Shown: positions 9,375 through 17,680 of the stretch, piece by piece
Position numbering within the stretch: position 1 is the stretch's first letter
Layout: the number at the start of each line of letters is the position of its first letter
NCBI GenBank assembly: GCA_903820285.1
Contig: CAIJGS010000117.1
Span: forward strand, 1-44,418
Source of the DNA: an uncultured Verrucomicrobia subdivision 3 bacterium
Lineage (GTDB): Bacteria; Verrucomicrobiota; Verrucomicrobiia; Limisphaerales; UBA11358
Length of the DNA stretch: 44,418 bases
Direction of reading: 5' to 3'
Translations under genes and position numbers: made by a program
Notes under the pieces: model-generated
Databases searched by the model: none
What the model was told of the DNA's origin: nothing
Seen by the model: the letters and a program-made list of their open reading frames with translations, nothing else

Positions 9375-9403
9375 TTGACACCACAAAAGGTTGTGTGTTA
9401 AAA
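9375..9403 (+). promoter_or_regulatory. Sigma-70-type promoter of nrdR
   Basis: TTGACA (9375-9380), a 17-base spacer and TTAAAA (9398-9403) are followed by the nrdR start at 9432. The spacer contains an imperfect inverted repeat (ACACCAC / GTTGTGTGT), but it does not match a NrdR box well. The predicted transcript would have a leader of only about 20-25 bases. Confidence 0.6.
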
Positions 9404-9409
9404 AGAGAC

Positions 9410-9429
9410 AGCCACCATTAGCTGTGGCT
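9410..9429 (+). promoter_or_regulatory. Leader hairpin directly before the nrdR start codon
   Basis: AGCCAC (9410-9415) pairs with GTGGCT (9424-9429) around an eight-base loop. The stem ends two bases before the ATG, and no Shine-Dalgarno sequence is visible. It may affect initiation of nrdR, but the stem is short. Confidence 0.35.
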
Positions 9430-9431
9430 TT

Positions 9432-9887
9432 ATGCGTTGTCCCAAATGCGGTTGTCAGGAAGATAAAGTCGTTGATTCACGTGCCTCCAGCGAAGGCGCG
9501 ACCATTCGGCGCAGGCGCGAGTGTTTGCAATGCGAACATCGCTTTACCACCTATGAAGAGGTGGAGCATGAGGGACTAATGGTGCTGAAACGCGATGGCC
9601 GCCATGAGGAGTTTTCCCGGGAAAAGCTGATTTCCGGCATCCGCAAGGCCTGTCAGAAGCGCCCCGTGACCCCCAAGGCCATGGAAGACTTGGTGGATCA
9701 TATTGTGGCCAGCATTACGGTAAAATTTGAGACCGAGGTGCCCGGCGACGTCATTGGCACCATGGTGATGGACGGTTTGCGGGAAATTGATTCTGTGGCA
9801 TATGTCCGGTATGCGAGTGTGTACCGCCGGTTCCAGGAAGCCACGGATTTTGTCTCGGAAGTTAAAAAATTGGAGGCTACCCGATGA
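9432..9887 (+). CDS. nrdR: Transcriptional repressor NrdR
   Basis: NrdR is the ATP/dATP-sensing repressor of ribonucleotide reductase genes. The 151-residue protein has the N-terminal zinc ribbon with Cys3, Cys6, Cys31 and Cys34 (MRCPKCG and ECLQCEHRFTTYE), then the ATP-cone domain (about 46-136) with VLKRDGRHEEFSREKLISGI and VAYVRYASVYRRF. Length and order are canonical. The ATG at 9432 is fixed by the zinc-ribbon start. No ribonucleotide reductase gene is in the window. The stop overlaps the next start by four bases (ATGA), so the unknown gene downstream is probably translationally coupled. Confidence 0.97.
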   Translation: MRCPKCGCQEDKVVDSRASSEGATIRRRRECLQCEHRFTTYEEVEHEGLMVLKRDGRHEEFSREKLISGIRKACQKRPVTPKAMEDLVDHIVASITVKFETEVPGDVIGTMVMDGLREIDSVAYVRYASVYRRFQEATDFVSEVKKLEATR

Positions 9888-10432
9888 TTGCATTACATTC
9901 CGATTGCCTGATGTTCCAGCTTGCGAGCGGGGAAAGCGTTCCCTGTTCAGCGGAGATGATCACCGTCGAAATCGTCGGTGAAGCGCATGGCATTCTGGAC
10001 CCTGAAACGCTTCGCCACGCCGCCGCCAGCGTCTTTCATTATTTCAAGACCGAGCTGTCCCGCGACGAGGTGACCGTGGGAGAATTTTCGCAGGCCCTCG
10101 AAAAGGTGCTCACCCACCTCGGCTACACCATCTGCACGCCCGATCCCGAAGCCGCCACCCGGGAAACCGACCTCTGCCGGCTCGCCCAGGAATCTGGCGA
10201 CAGCCTGGAACTTTTTTTCTTCCCCCGCTTGCGCGATGAACTGCGCGGCCAGCTCAAGCAGTCGCCCAAGGTGGTACGCTTCAGCGGCCTGCGCGGCTGC
10301 GTGAAAAAAATTGCCGGTGCCCGGCGCTGGAGCATCCGCTGCGAACAGCTGCAGGACAGCATCGTGGCCTACCTCCGCGAATGTCTCACCGCCGAGTCCG
10401 CCCCGCCCAAGTGCGCCCTGGTGGTGAAGTAA
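9884..10432 (+). CDS. Unknown protein coupled to nrdR
   Basis: This 182-residue cytoplasmic protein has no signal peptide or membrane segment. Its ATG overlaps the nrdR stop (ATGATTG). The N-terminal half suggests a small alpha/beta fold (CLMFQLASGESVPC, then an ATP-cone-like helical stretch SVFHYFKTELSRDEVTVGEF). The C-terminal half holds a basic segment, LRGCVKKIAGARRW, which could contact nucleic acid or nucleotide. I do not recognise the family. The tight coupling suggests a role linked to NrdR or nucleotide metabolism, but that is inference from position only. Confidence 0.85.
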   Translation: MIALHSDCLMFQLASGESVPCSAEMITVEIVGEAHGILDPETLRHAAASVFHYFKTELSRDEVTVGEFSQALEKVLTHLGYTICTPDPEAATRETDLCRLAQESGDSLELFFFPRLRDELRGQLKQSPKVVRFSGLRGCVKKIAGARRWSIRCEQLQDSIVAYLRECLTAESAPPKCALVVK

Positions 10433-10441
10433 GCTGATATA

Positions 10442-10469
10442 TTAGTAGGAGACGACGTCAGGAGACTCT
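10442..10469 (+). repeat. Left 28-bp inverted repeat of the RAYT unit
   Basis: The sequence runs from TTAGTAGGAG to GAGACTCT. It contains a GACGTC palindrome and a direct repeat of AGGAGAC. It is identical in reverse complement to 11189-11216, and the flanking A/T-rich bases (TTATTAAAT versus AATAAAT) are also similar. Confidence 0.85.
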
Positions 10470-10553
10470 TATTAAATAATTCCAAAGCGTGAACCAGCCT
10501 GCAAAGCACGCTTGAACCGATGGCTGCCTCAAGCTGAAAAAATAATTCCAGCC

Positions 10554-11173
10554 ATGGAATTTCCGCCGGCTCACGAGCAATTGCCAGACCCGCTAATTCG
10601 TTCATTCTATCTGCCCCGGCTGGCACGCGAGCATTATCAGGCCGATGCCGTGGTGTTTTGGACTTTGACTGTTTTTGACCGTGCCCGGGGCTGGTTAACC
10701 CCGGCTTTTCACAGCCGATTTCGGGAACTCATGTTGCATACCGCTGCGCGGGCAGGTCTGGCCTGTCCCATTTACTGCTGATGCCCGATCATCTGCATCT
10801 GGTCTGGATAGGATTGCGATTGGATTCGGATCAACTGAATGGCAGGGCGTTTCTCCGGACTTACCTGGAGCCGGAATTATCGCCAGCCCGGTTTCAGCCG
10901 CAGGCACAGGATGAAGTGCTGCGGCCGGAACAAAGAAAACGGAGTGCCTATGCCAAAGTTTGCTTTTATATCGCGGCCAATCCCGTACAGGACCAGTTGG
11001 TAACCACCCCGGAGGCTTGGTCTTACATGGGCTGCATTTTGCCGGGCTATCCCAAGCTGAATCCCTTGGCGGAAGATTATTGGCCGAAATTTTGGCGCAT
11101 TTTTGGTGAACAGCGCCAACCGGATGCGGGAAACCTTAAACGCCCGCCGCTGGGATCCGATAGAAAGCCTTAA
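10554..11173 (+). pseudogene. REP-associated tyrosine transposase (Y1/HUH), split in two frames
   Basis: Two overlapping frames together make a typical RAYT. Frame A (ATG 10554 to TGA 10779-10781) gives FWTLTVFDRARGWL ... GLACPIYC. Frame B (10781-11173) gives MPDHLHLVW, the HUH metal-binding motif, then LRPEQRK, FYIAANPVQDQLV and PEAWSYMG, matching the usual Y1_Tnp order with the catalytic Tyr near NPV. Intact relatives read C-L-M-P-D-H-L-H across the junction, so one base is missing here. No slippery heptamer is present. The stop and restart form TGATG, so reinitiation could still yield two polypeptides. An in-frame TTG at 10512 would lengthen frame A. The likely state is a decayed transposase dependent on relatives elsewhere. 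Confidence 0.75.
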
Positions 11174-11188
11174 ATGGGGGAATTTATT

Positions 11189-11216
11189 AGAGTCTCCTGA
11201 CGTCGTCTCCTACTAA
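11189..11216 (-). repeat. Right 28-bp inverted repeat of the RAYT unit
   Basis: This is a perfect reverse complement of 10442-10469. It ends 50 bases before the GTG start of the DUF255 gene, so it lies in that gene's promoter or leader region. Confidence 0.85.
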
Positions 11217-11266
11217 GAACTGTATCCCCGGATTGCTTCCGCTCCCGCTCCGGGTTAAGGTGCGCC

Positions 11267-13318
11267 GTGACCGCTCCTTACACGAACCTGCTTGCCCGCG
11301 AAAAATCGCCGTACCTGCTCCAGCACGCCCATAATCCGGTGAACTGGCACGCGTGGAACGAAGCCGCCTTTACCCGCGCCCGCACCGAAAATAAACCCAT
11401 CTTCCTCAGCATCGGCTATTCCACCTGCCACTGGTGCCATGTGATGGAGCGCGAATCGTTTGAAGATCCGGCGGTCGGCGCCTTTCTGAACGAACATTTT
11501 GTCAGCATCAAGGTGGACCGCGAGGAACGCCCCGATGTGGACAAGATTTACATGACCTTCGTGCAGTCCACGAGCGGCAGCGGCGGCTGGCCATTGAATG
11601 TCTTCCTCAACACCGACCGCAAGCCGTTCTTCGGCGGCACCTACTTTCCACCGACCCCGCGTCATGGTCGGCCCAGCTTCTTGCAACTGCTCCAGCAGAT
11701 CGCCAAAATTTGGCACGAGCGGCAGTCGGAAATCGTCGAAACATCGGCCGAACTCCATGCCCGGCTGGAACTCGTCACCAGCCGCGACGCCCGGGAGGAT
11801 GTGCCGCTTACCCCGGACACCCTGAATCGCGCGGCGGCGGTCTTCATGGATGCCTACGATCCAGCGAATGGCGGCTTTGGTGGCGCGCCGAAATTCCCGC
11901 AGCCCTCAATTCCCCTGGCTGTGCTCCGGGCCGCCCGCCGGTTTCGGAATACCGAGGCTGTCTCCATGGTCGTCCATACCTGCAACCGCATGGCTGATGG
12001 CGGCATTCACGATCAACTGGGCGGCGGCTTTGCCCGCTACGCCGTCGATGCCGAATGGCTTGTGCCTCATTTCGAGAAGATGCTCTACGACAACGCCCAG
12101 CTTACCCAGTTGTACTTGGACACTTATCTGGTCAGCGGGCAGCCCCATCATGCCGGCATGGCGCGGGATATTCTCGATTATGTGCTGCGGGACATGACCC
12201 ATCCGGACGGCGGCTTCTATTCCGCCGAAGACGCCGACAGCGAAGGCCACGAAGGAAAATTCTATTGCTGGACCAGCACCGAATTGTCCCGCCTGCTCAC
12301 CGTGGAGGAATACAATGTGGCCGCCCATTACTATGGCATCACCGCCTTGGGCAATTTCACCGACCACAGCCACCCGCAGCCGCTACCCGGCCAGAACGTC
12401 CTGAGCATCGTCCAGCCCGACATGCCGGTGGCCGACCGCCCCTTGCTGGCCGCCGCGCAGGCCAAGATGCTCGCCGCCCGCGCCAGCCGCATCCGGCCGC
12501 ATCTTGACGACAAGATTCTCGCCTCCTGGAATGGCCTCATGCTCGGCGCCTTCGCCCGCGCCAGTGCTGTGTTGGGGGAGGAAACATATCTCGCCGCCGC
12601 CGAAAAAAACCTCGCCTTCCTGCGCGAGACCTTATGGGATGAAACCACCCAATCCCTCTTCCACCGCTGGCGCGATGGCGAGCGCGATGCGGTGCAACTG
12701 CTCGAAGGGTATGCCTTCCTGCTTGATGGTGTCATTCATCTGTATGAAGCCACGGTCAAACCCGCCCATCTGGATTTCGCCATCCGTCTGGCCCGGCGCA
12801 TGATTGAAATCTTTTATGACCCCGCCAACGGCGGTTTCTGGCAGAGCCCCGCCGGGACCGATGATTTGATCCTGCGCATCAAGGACGATTACGACGGCGC
12901 CGAACCCAGCGGCAATTCCGTGGCCACCCTGGCCCTGTTGAAACTGGCTGCGATCACCGGAAAGGAAGAATTCAAGCAGCCGGCCGAATTGACTCTGCAA
13001 CTGTTTGCCCATCGCCTGCAAACCCAGCCCGCCGGCTTGGCGTATATGCTGCATGCGCTGGATTTCTGGCTGGATGAACCACGCCGCGTTGTGCTGGCCG
13101 GCGAACCGGATGCCCCGGCCCTGTGTGAACTGCTGCGCGCTGCGCATTCCGTGTATCAGCCAAATAAAATCATCCTCGGCAACAGCGGCGCGGTGGAACC
13201 CTTTGCCCAGACGTTGCCGCCCAAGGCCGGCGCCACCGCCTACGTCTGCTCCGGCACCGCCTGCCAACCGCCGACCAGTGACGGAGCGGTGTTAAAGGCG
13301 TTGTTGGTTGCTGCCTGA
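11267..13318 (+). CDS. Thioredoxin-domain protein of the DUF255/YyaL (SSP411) family
   Basis: This 683-residue cytoplasmic protein begins with the DUF255 thioredoxin-like domain (about 1-165): [17 protein letters not shown], the CxxC site Cys54-His-Trp-Cys57 in [17 protein letters not shown], and [14 protein letters not shown]. The rest is an (alpha/alpha) six-hairpin domain typical of the family ([54 protein letters not shown]). The biochemical role of the family is not settled; a redox or sugar-epimerase-like function has been proposed. The GTG start at 11267 is preceded by AAGGTG at a good distance, and the family N-terminus begins right there. It converges with the barrel gene, with 16 bases between stops. 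Confidence 0.93.
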   Translation: MTAPYTNLLAREKSPYLLQHAHNPVNWHAWNEAAFTRARTENKPIFLSIGYSTCHWCHVMERESFEDPAVGAFLNEHFVSIKVDREERPDVDKIYMTFVQSTSGSGGWPLNVFLNTDRKPFFGGTYFPPTPRHGRPSFLQLLQQIAKIWHERQSEIVETSAELHARLELVTSRDAREDVPLTPDTLNRAAAVFMDAYDPANGGFGGAPKFPQPSIPLAVLRAARRFRNTEAVSMVVHTCNRMADGGIHDQLGGGFARYAVDAEWLVPHFEKMLYDNAQLTQLYLDTYLVSGQPHHAGMARDILDYVLRDMTHPDGGFYSAEDADSEGHEGKFYCWTSTELSRLLTVEEYNVAAHYYGITALGNFTDHSHPQPLPGQNVLSIVQPDMPVADRPLLAAAQAKMLAARASRIRPHLDDKILASWNGLMLGAFARASAVLGEETYLAAAEKNLAFLRETLWDETTQSLFHRWRDGERDAVQLLEGYAFLLDGVIHLYEATVKPAHLDFAIRLARRMIEIFYDPANGGFWQSPAGTDDLILRIKDDYDGAEPSGNSVATLALLKLAAITGKEEFKQPAELTLQLFAHRLQTQPAGLAYMLHALDFWLDEPRRVVLAGEPDAPALCELLRAAHSVYQPNKIILGNSGAVEPFAQTLPPKAGATAYVCSGTACQPPTSDGAVLKALLVAA

Positions 13319-13334
13319 GGACGGCGGAAAATAT

Positions 13335-14669
13335 TCAAAACTGCCACGTCGTCCCAAACGTCACCAGAATCCGGTGAAAATCCCGCGTGCTCGGATCCGC
13401 AATCCCATCCATCGCATTGCGCCCCAAGTCCAGTTCCGCGCCCATAGTCAGCGAGAGCTGCCGCGTGGCCGCATAGCTCAGCCCCGTGGTGAAACAATAT
13501 TCCGTATCATAGCGCTGGCATGTGCTCAAATTGCCGGAACGATAATCCGCTCCCAGATATTTCACTCCCAAGTCCGATCCCACCGCCTCGCTGAAACGAT
13601 GATGCCACGTCAGACTCGCCGAGGTATCAAAATACGGCACCTTGCCCACGCTGGAAACCCACTGGAATTGCCGGCCATCGAGTGTCAGTGTGTTGTTCGC
13701 GGAGAGCGTGGCGGTGAAGGAACCTTCGTCGTAATACGTAATCAAATTGCGGTTGTTCACTGGCGCGGCGCTGTCATAGGAACGGAAATCCGGCCCGGCC
13801 TGGAATTTGAATGTCAGCCACGAAAACGGCTTCCCTTCCGCCCCGCCCAGCAGGCGCAGATAATTGGCGGAACTTTCATACGGAGAAAAGGCGAATTTTT
13901 CCTGGTACTGGTGGCCCGCCTGGGCGCTGATGGTCAGTGCGGTCTTGGCCGGAATCTTAAAGCCGATATCCGTTCCGCCATGGACATCGTAGCGGCTGGG
14001 ATAATTCTGGTAACCCGTGGAATTGATCTGCGCAGTCTGCAGATCATAGTACAGCAGGGTTGCCCCTGGACGAAAAAACCAGCTCTCCTCATCCAGCAGC
14101 GCCGTCAAGTTGGCCCGATCCTGAATCTGCTGACGCCGCTCGCGCGGGGCTGCCGTATTATAGGCCGTCACATACCCACCGGGATACGTGGGCGCCACCT
14201 GGCTGCCATCCACAAACTCAAAATTATTATCCAGCCCGTAAGTCCAGCTTTGCGTATGACCTTTCAGCTTGGTGATAAAATGATGATCGTAGTGCGTTTC
14301 ACTGTCCTCATTCTGGAAAATCGCGAATTCGGGCGCATACGTCAGCGAGAATTGGGACAGCGCATTGGTGCCCGTCCACGGCAGAAAGCTCACCCCGAAT
14401 TTCGGGGCCACAGAGGTGATCGTGGACGACTTGTTCTTCAGTGCCGCCACGCTGCCTGCTGGCAGCGGATAACCGGCCGGAATAAACTGCGCATTCACAT
14501 CCGAGAGGAAAATATTGCCATCGTAGGTTTCCCGCACCGTTGCCGAGGCATCACTCAGCCAGTCAGGTTTGGGGGCCGCTTGCACGTGCAAAAGACCGAC
14601 CACCAAGGCGACACTTAAGACAAAGAACCGGTAAATCCGGATCGCAATTCTTAGGATTAAATCGTTCAT
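13335..14669 (-). CDS. Outer-membrane beta-barrel protein (putative)
   Basis: This 444-residue protein starts at the ATG at 14669; a TTG nine bases further up is less likely. It has a signal peptide (IYRFFVLSVALVVGLLHVQA, cleavage after QAA). The mature part is a series of alternating amphipathic strands rich in Tyr, Phe, Thr and Ser (SLTYAPEFAIFQ, LLYYDLQTAQIN, AGHQYQEKFAF) and ends in ILVTFGTTWQF, the terminal aromatic strand typical of BAM-assembled porins. It resembles verrucomicrobial outer-membrane barrel proteins of unknown transport role. The gene stands alone, convergent with the DUF255 gene. Confidence 0.78.
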   Translation of the reverse strand: MNDLILRIAIRIYRFFVLSVALVVGLLHVQAAPKPDWLSDASATVRETYDGNIFLSDVNAQFIPAGYPLPAGSVAALKNKSSTITSVAPKFGVSFLPWTGTNALSQFSLTYAPEFAIFQNEDSETHYDHHFITKLKGHTQSWTYGLDNNFEFVDGSQVAPTYPGGYVTAYNTAAPRERRQQIQDRANLTALLDEESWFFRPGATLLYYDLQTAQINSTGYQNYPSRYDVHGGTDIGFKIPAKTALTISAQAGHQYQEKFAFSPYESSANYLRLLGGAEGKPFSWLTFKFQAGPDFRSYDSAAPVNNRNLITYYDEGSFTATLSANNTLTLDGRQFQWVSSVGKVPYFDTSASLTWHHRFSEAVGSDLGVKYLGADYRSGNLSTCQRYDTEYCFTTGLSYAATRQLSLTMGAELDLGRNAMDGIADPSTRDFHRILVTFGTTWQF

Positions 14670-14965
14670 TGCCGCCAAGATGCCCGACTTTAACCACGGC
14701 TAATGCACGCATATTGCCAAACCATCACCAAAAATTGACTGCGCTGCCCATCTGCCATGGGTGGGGCGGAGCTGCCGCTCCGTACCGACGCCCAGCGCAG
14801 CGTGTGAGTGTCGGCAACATGATGATTTCCATTGCCGCTACTGGTTTAGGGAAATCAATGCCTTTGAAGAGGCGGACCTGAGCCGGTGTGAATATATTAG
14901 GGCTTTGGTTGAACAGTTATTATCTGTCCACTGCATCCGTCTTACCTTTAACTCTATTGCCCCGT
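14670..14965. other. Intergenic region with REP-like hairpin
   Basis: These 296 bases between the epimerase and barrel genes (both minus) must hold the barrel-gene promoter, though no convincing -35/-10 pair stands out. A perfect hairpin CGGAGC-TGCC-GCTCCG lies at 14767-14782 within GGGGCGGAGCTGCCGCTCC, a type of short palindrome common between verrucomicrobial genes. No coding signal is convincing. Confidence 0.4.
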
Positions 14966-15871
14966 TCAACCACCCACCAAAAATTCCAGTTCGCCTGCCT
15001 GCTGCAACCGGGCAATCTCCGCGGCATAACCGGCCCGAAAATCGGGGTAGCGGAAGGCGTATTTCAAGACGGTGTGCAGTTTGGCGTTGCTGACGCGCTT
15101 GTTGGTCGGGCCTCGGCGGCGGGCGACTTCGGTTTCGGCGGGCAGGCGCGGCGGGAGGGGCCGGTTCAGGACACCGGCGAGCCATTCGAAATATTGCAAC
15201 TGGGTGACGGATTCGTTATCCGCCGCATTGAAGATTTCCCCGGCGGGAGCCAGGAGCAGGGAGGCGATGATGATGCCAATCAAATCGTCGCGGTGGATCA
15301 TGTTGAGGTATCGGCTACCGTCGCCTTCAATCCGCGCCTCACCGCGCAGGTAGGCTTTGAACCAGTGGCCGCGCGCGGGACCGTAAATGCCGGCCACGCG
15401 CAGAATCACGGCCGGGAAGCCGGATTGTGCCGCCATCAGCAGCAGGTTTTCTGTTTCCACCAATACCTTGCCGGTTGCCACGGCGGGTTCGGCGGGATCC
15501 TGCTCGGTCACCACGGAGCCATCATTCTGGCCGTAAACGCTGGTGCTGCTGGTATAGACATATTTTTGGGGCGGTGAGTTGGCCAGCCAGGTGATCAGGT
15601 TGCGGTTACCCTCGTAGTAAATTTGCCGGTAGTCCGCCGCATCGCCGCCGCCGGAGGCGGTGCAGTTCACCACCCAGTCGAAATCGCGAGGCAATTTGGC
15701 GAGGGTGGCGGGCTGGGTGATATCGGCAAAGAGGGGCTGGATGCCGGCGGCCTGCATTTCCTCGGTGGCACCGGGATTGCGCCGGAGGCCGAAGACGGTG
15801 CACCCTTCCCGGGCCAGCGCCGCGCCGAGCGGCAGTCCGACATAACCACAGCCAACGATCAAAACGCGCAT
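14966..15871 (-). CDS. NAD(P)-dependent epimerase/dehydratase (extended SDR-like)
   Basis: This 301-residue enzyme has an N-terminal Rossmann fold with GCGYVGLPLG (residues 7-16), which binds NAD(P). It also has DWVVNCTASGGGD, YTSSTSVYGQNDG (Ser/Tyr region of the SDR active site), RVAGIYGPARG and a C-terminal substrate-binding part ending GELEFLVGG. It resembles YeeZ-type or nucleoside-diphosphate-sugar epimerases; the substrate is unknown. The ATG at 15871 is preferred because the Rossmann strand starts at once, whereas the open frame to 15916 adds only a polar leader. It is probably transcribed alone, since 229 bases separate it from thiH. Confidence 0.88.
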   Translation of the reverse strand: MRVLIVGCGYVGLPLGAALAREGCTVFGLRRNPGATEEMQAAGIQPLFADITQPATLAKLPRDFDWVVNCTASGGGDAADYRQIYYEGNRNLITWLANSPPQKYVYTSSTSVYGQNDGSVVTEQDPAEPAVATGKVLVETENLLLMAAQSGFPAVILRVAGIYGPARGHWFKAYLRGEARIEGDGSRYLNMIHRDDLIGIIIASLLLAPAGEIFNAADNESVTQLQYFEWLAGVLNRPLPPRLPAETEVARRRGPTNKRVSNAKLHTVLKYAFRYPDFRAGYAAEIARLQQAGELEFLVGG

Positions 15872-15972
15872 AAATTGGTTTTTATTTTTTGCGTCAACGG
15901 ACTGTCCCGTTTCCAAGTCCGACGCGGTTAGGCGCGGGCAAGGTCCGGCCTGCCTTTGGCTTGGACGTTGAA

Positions 15973-15993
15973 GGAGCGTGAACGCCGCGCTCC
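15973..15993. repeat. Short palindrome GGAGCG/CGCTCC
   Basis: GGAGCG (15973-15978) pairs with CGCTCC (15988-15993) across nine bases in the gap between thiH and the epimerase gene. No T-run follows on either strand, so it is a poor terminator. It looks like another REP-like intergenic palindrome. Confidence 0.4.
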
Positions 15994-16059
15994 GCTGGCG
16001 CTTAACGCGCGCAAACCGGTTGCATTCGGATCAAAAAGATCGTTGCCAAAAGCATGTTT

Positions 16060-16083
16060 GAGCCTGCTTACGTAGGCTCCTAC
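16060..16083 (-). repeat. Diverged copy of the RAYT-flanking repeat
   Basis: Read on the minus strand it is GTAGGAGCCTACGTAAGCAG followed by GCTC. Aligned without gaps to the 28-bp repeats of the RAYT unit, 19 of 25 positions agree over the shared pattern GTAGGAGnCnACGTnAGnAGnCTC. It also folds as GAGCCT/AGGCTC. It lies just downstream of thiH. Confidence 0.6.
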
Positions 16084-16100
16084 AAATTAATCAATGGCGG

Positions 16101-17303
16101 CTAGGCCGTGAGGGCGGCATCCCAGTCTTTCCAGACGGGTTCGTAGCCGAGGCGACGGATGCGTTCGGCGACTTCGCTGGGTGTCCGTTCATCGGCAATG
16201 TTAAACTGGCCGGTGGCGTTGGTGGCGCGGGTGGCTGATGGCGTCCATTCGCTGGCGTCGGACGCCAGTTCCACAATCCGGCCGCGCACGGTCTGGTGAA
16301 TCTTTTCTTTGCCGGCGCCGGTGTAGCCGCCGGGTTCGGTGCGCGCGCCGGCGCTCATCATGGTGACGCCGAGCGGGATCAGACCATCGCGCAAACGGGG
16401 ACTTTCCCGCGTGGAGAGTACAATGCCCACGTCCGGGAAGGTGAGGCGGAAGGCGCAGACGAGTTGCACCAGTTCGCGGTCGCTGAGATGGGTGAGCGGT
16501 TCGAATTCACCGGCGCAGGGACGCAGCCGGGGCAGCGAAATGGTGATCCCTGCCTTCCAGCAGTTGCGCAGCAGATAATCGGCGTGCGCGGCGACGCTCA
16601 AGGCCTCCATCCGCCAGTCGGCCAGACCGTAGAGCGGGCTGATGCCCAGACGACGGAAGCCGGCGGTGTAGGCGCGCTCGGGCGTTTCGAGGCGCCAGTC
16701 AAAATTGCGTTTGGGCCCGGCGGTATGCATTTCGGCATAGACGGCGCGGTCGTAGGTTTCCTGATAGACGATCAGGCCGTCGGAACCCGCTGCGACCAGC
16801 GGCCGGTAATCCTCGGTTTCCATGGGGCCGACTTCGAGCGAAATGCTGGGCCAGTCGGCATGGAGGGTGGCGATGCAGTCGCGCAGGTAATTATTGGAAA
16901 CAAACTTGGGGTGTTCGCCGGCCACCAGGAGCAGATTGCGAAAGCCCTGGGTTTTCAGCTCGGCGGCTTCGCGGCGGACTTCATCCAGCGAGAGGGTGAC
17001 GCGGAGAATCGAATTATCACGGGAGAAGCCGCAGTAAGAGCAGTTATTGATGCACTCGTTGGAAAGGTAGAGGGGGGCGAAGAGCCGGATGACCTTGCCA
17101 AAGCGCTGTTTGGTCATGCGATGGGCCTGCTGGCCGAGGGTCTCCAGCATTTCCCCGCCGGCGGGTGAAATGAGGGCGGCAAAATCGGCCAGGGTGCTGC
17201 GAGTGGTGGCGGCCGCGGAGCGGACCGCCGCCGGGCTGCTGGCGAGCGACTTTTTGACCAAAGCTTCCAGCGGCAACGAGTTGAATTCAGTGACAAAGCT
17301 CAC
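16101..17303 (-). CDS. thiH: 2-iminoacetate synthase ThiH (radical SAM)
   Basis: ThiH cleaves tyrosine to 2-iminoacetate and p-cresol for assembly of the thiazole of thiamine. The 400-residue protein has the radical-SAM cluster motif Cys84-xxx-Cys88-xx-Cys91 (SNECINNCSYCGF), then LLLVAGEHPKFV, LEVGPMETEDY, IVYQETYDRAVYAEMHTAGPK and RLRPCAGEF, all characteristic of ThiH rather than ThiC or BioB. It begins with GTG at 17303. No other thiamine gene is adjacent and no TPP riboswitch fits in the 57 bases before it. slyX lies just upstream on the same strand and may share a transcript. Confidence 0.96.
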   Translation of the reverse strand: MSFVTEFNSLPLEALVKKSLASSPAAVRSAAATTRSTLADFAALISPAGGEMLETLGQQAHRMTKQRFGKVIRLFAPLYLSNECINNCSYCGFSRDNSILRVTLSLDEVRREAAELKTQGFRNLLLVAGEHPKFVSNNYLRDCIATLHADWPSISLEVGPMETEDYRPLVAAGSDGLIVYQETYDRAVYAEMHTAGPKRNFDWRLETPERAYTAGFRRLGISPLYGLADWRMEALSVAAHADYLLRNCWKAGITISLPRLRPCAGEFEPLTHLSDRELVQLVCAFRLTFPDVGIVLSTRESPRLRDGLIPLGVTMMSAGARTEPGGYTGAGKEKIHQTVRGRIVELASDASEWTPSATRATNATGQFNIADERTPSEVAERIRRLGYEPVWKDWDAALTA

Positions 17304-17360
17304 CCTGCCAATCTAACAAACTTTCCGGCAAAGTCGAGGACCCCGCCGACGGACGGGGAA

Positions 17361-17573
17361 TTACTGATAATGCGGGGGCTTGGTGATGTTGGACTTGATG
17401 CGTTCGAGCTCCATGGTTTCCATGGCGGAAGACTGCCGCTGGACCTCCCGTTTCAGGCGTTCCAACAGCTTGCCCTGCTCGACGACCACTCCGTTTAACT
17501 GCTCGAACTGGTGTTCGAGGTGGGCGAAGTTGGCCTCCAGTCTCTCAATCCGGCGATCGCGGTCATCAGCCAT
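17361..17573 (-). CDS. slyX: SlyX family protein
   Basis: This 70-residue cytoplasmic protein is almost wholly a coiled coil (RIERLEANFAHLEHQFEQLN, then VVEQGKLLERLKREVQRQ) and ends KPPHYQ. The coiled coil with a C-terminal PPHY tail is the hallmark of SlyX, a small protein of unknown function. The ATG at 17573 is good. It is divergent from the M20 peptidase gene and 57 bases upstream of thiH. Confidence 0.85.
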   Translation of the reverse strand: MADDRDRRIERLEANFAHLEHQFEQLNGVVVEQGKLLERLKREVQRQSSAMETMELERIKSNITKPPHYQ

Positions 17574-17680
17574 GACTCTGTTTTACCACGTTTTGGCCCG
17601 AAGTCCAGCCGGCGCAGTGGCACACGGTCGGCCGCAAAACCCGCATGGACACACTGATGAGCTTTGTTTAACATGCGTTC

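Larger units (their letters stand above)
10442..11216 (+). mobile_element. RAYT-type transposase unit bounded by perfect 28-bp inverted repeats
   Basis: A 775-bp unit is bounded by identical inverted 28-mers at 10442-10469 and 11189-11216 (core GTAGGAGACGACGTC) and encloses a broken REP-associated tyrosine transposase. It sits between the nrdR operon and the DUF255 gene. RAYTs (Y1/HUH single-strand transposases) typically act on REP palindromes that flank them. A diverged copy of the same motif at 16060-16083 supports a dispersed family. No target-site duplication was found, as expected for HUH enzymes. Confidence 0.75.

Noticed and set aside
9377-9400. NrdR box overlapping the nrdR promoter
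   Set aside because: ACACCAC/GTTGTGTGT is only a partial inverted repeat and does not fit the usual 16-bp NrdR box with its AT-rich centre.
10771-10790. Programmed -1 frameshift in the RAYT transposase
   Set aside because: A -1 shift would restore the frame, but there is no slippery heptamer or downstream stem. Mutation or TGATG reinitiation is simpler.
17304-17360. TPP riboswitch upstream of thiH
   Set aside because: The gap is only 57 bases and lacks the conserved THI-box elements.
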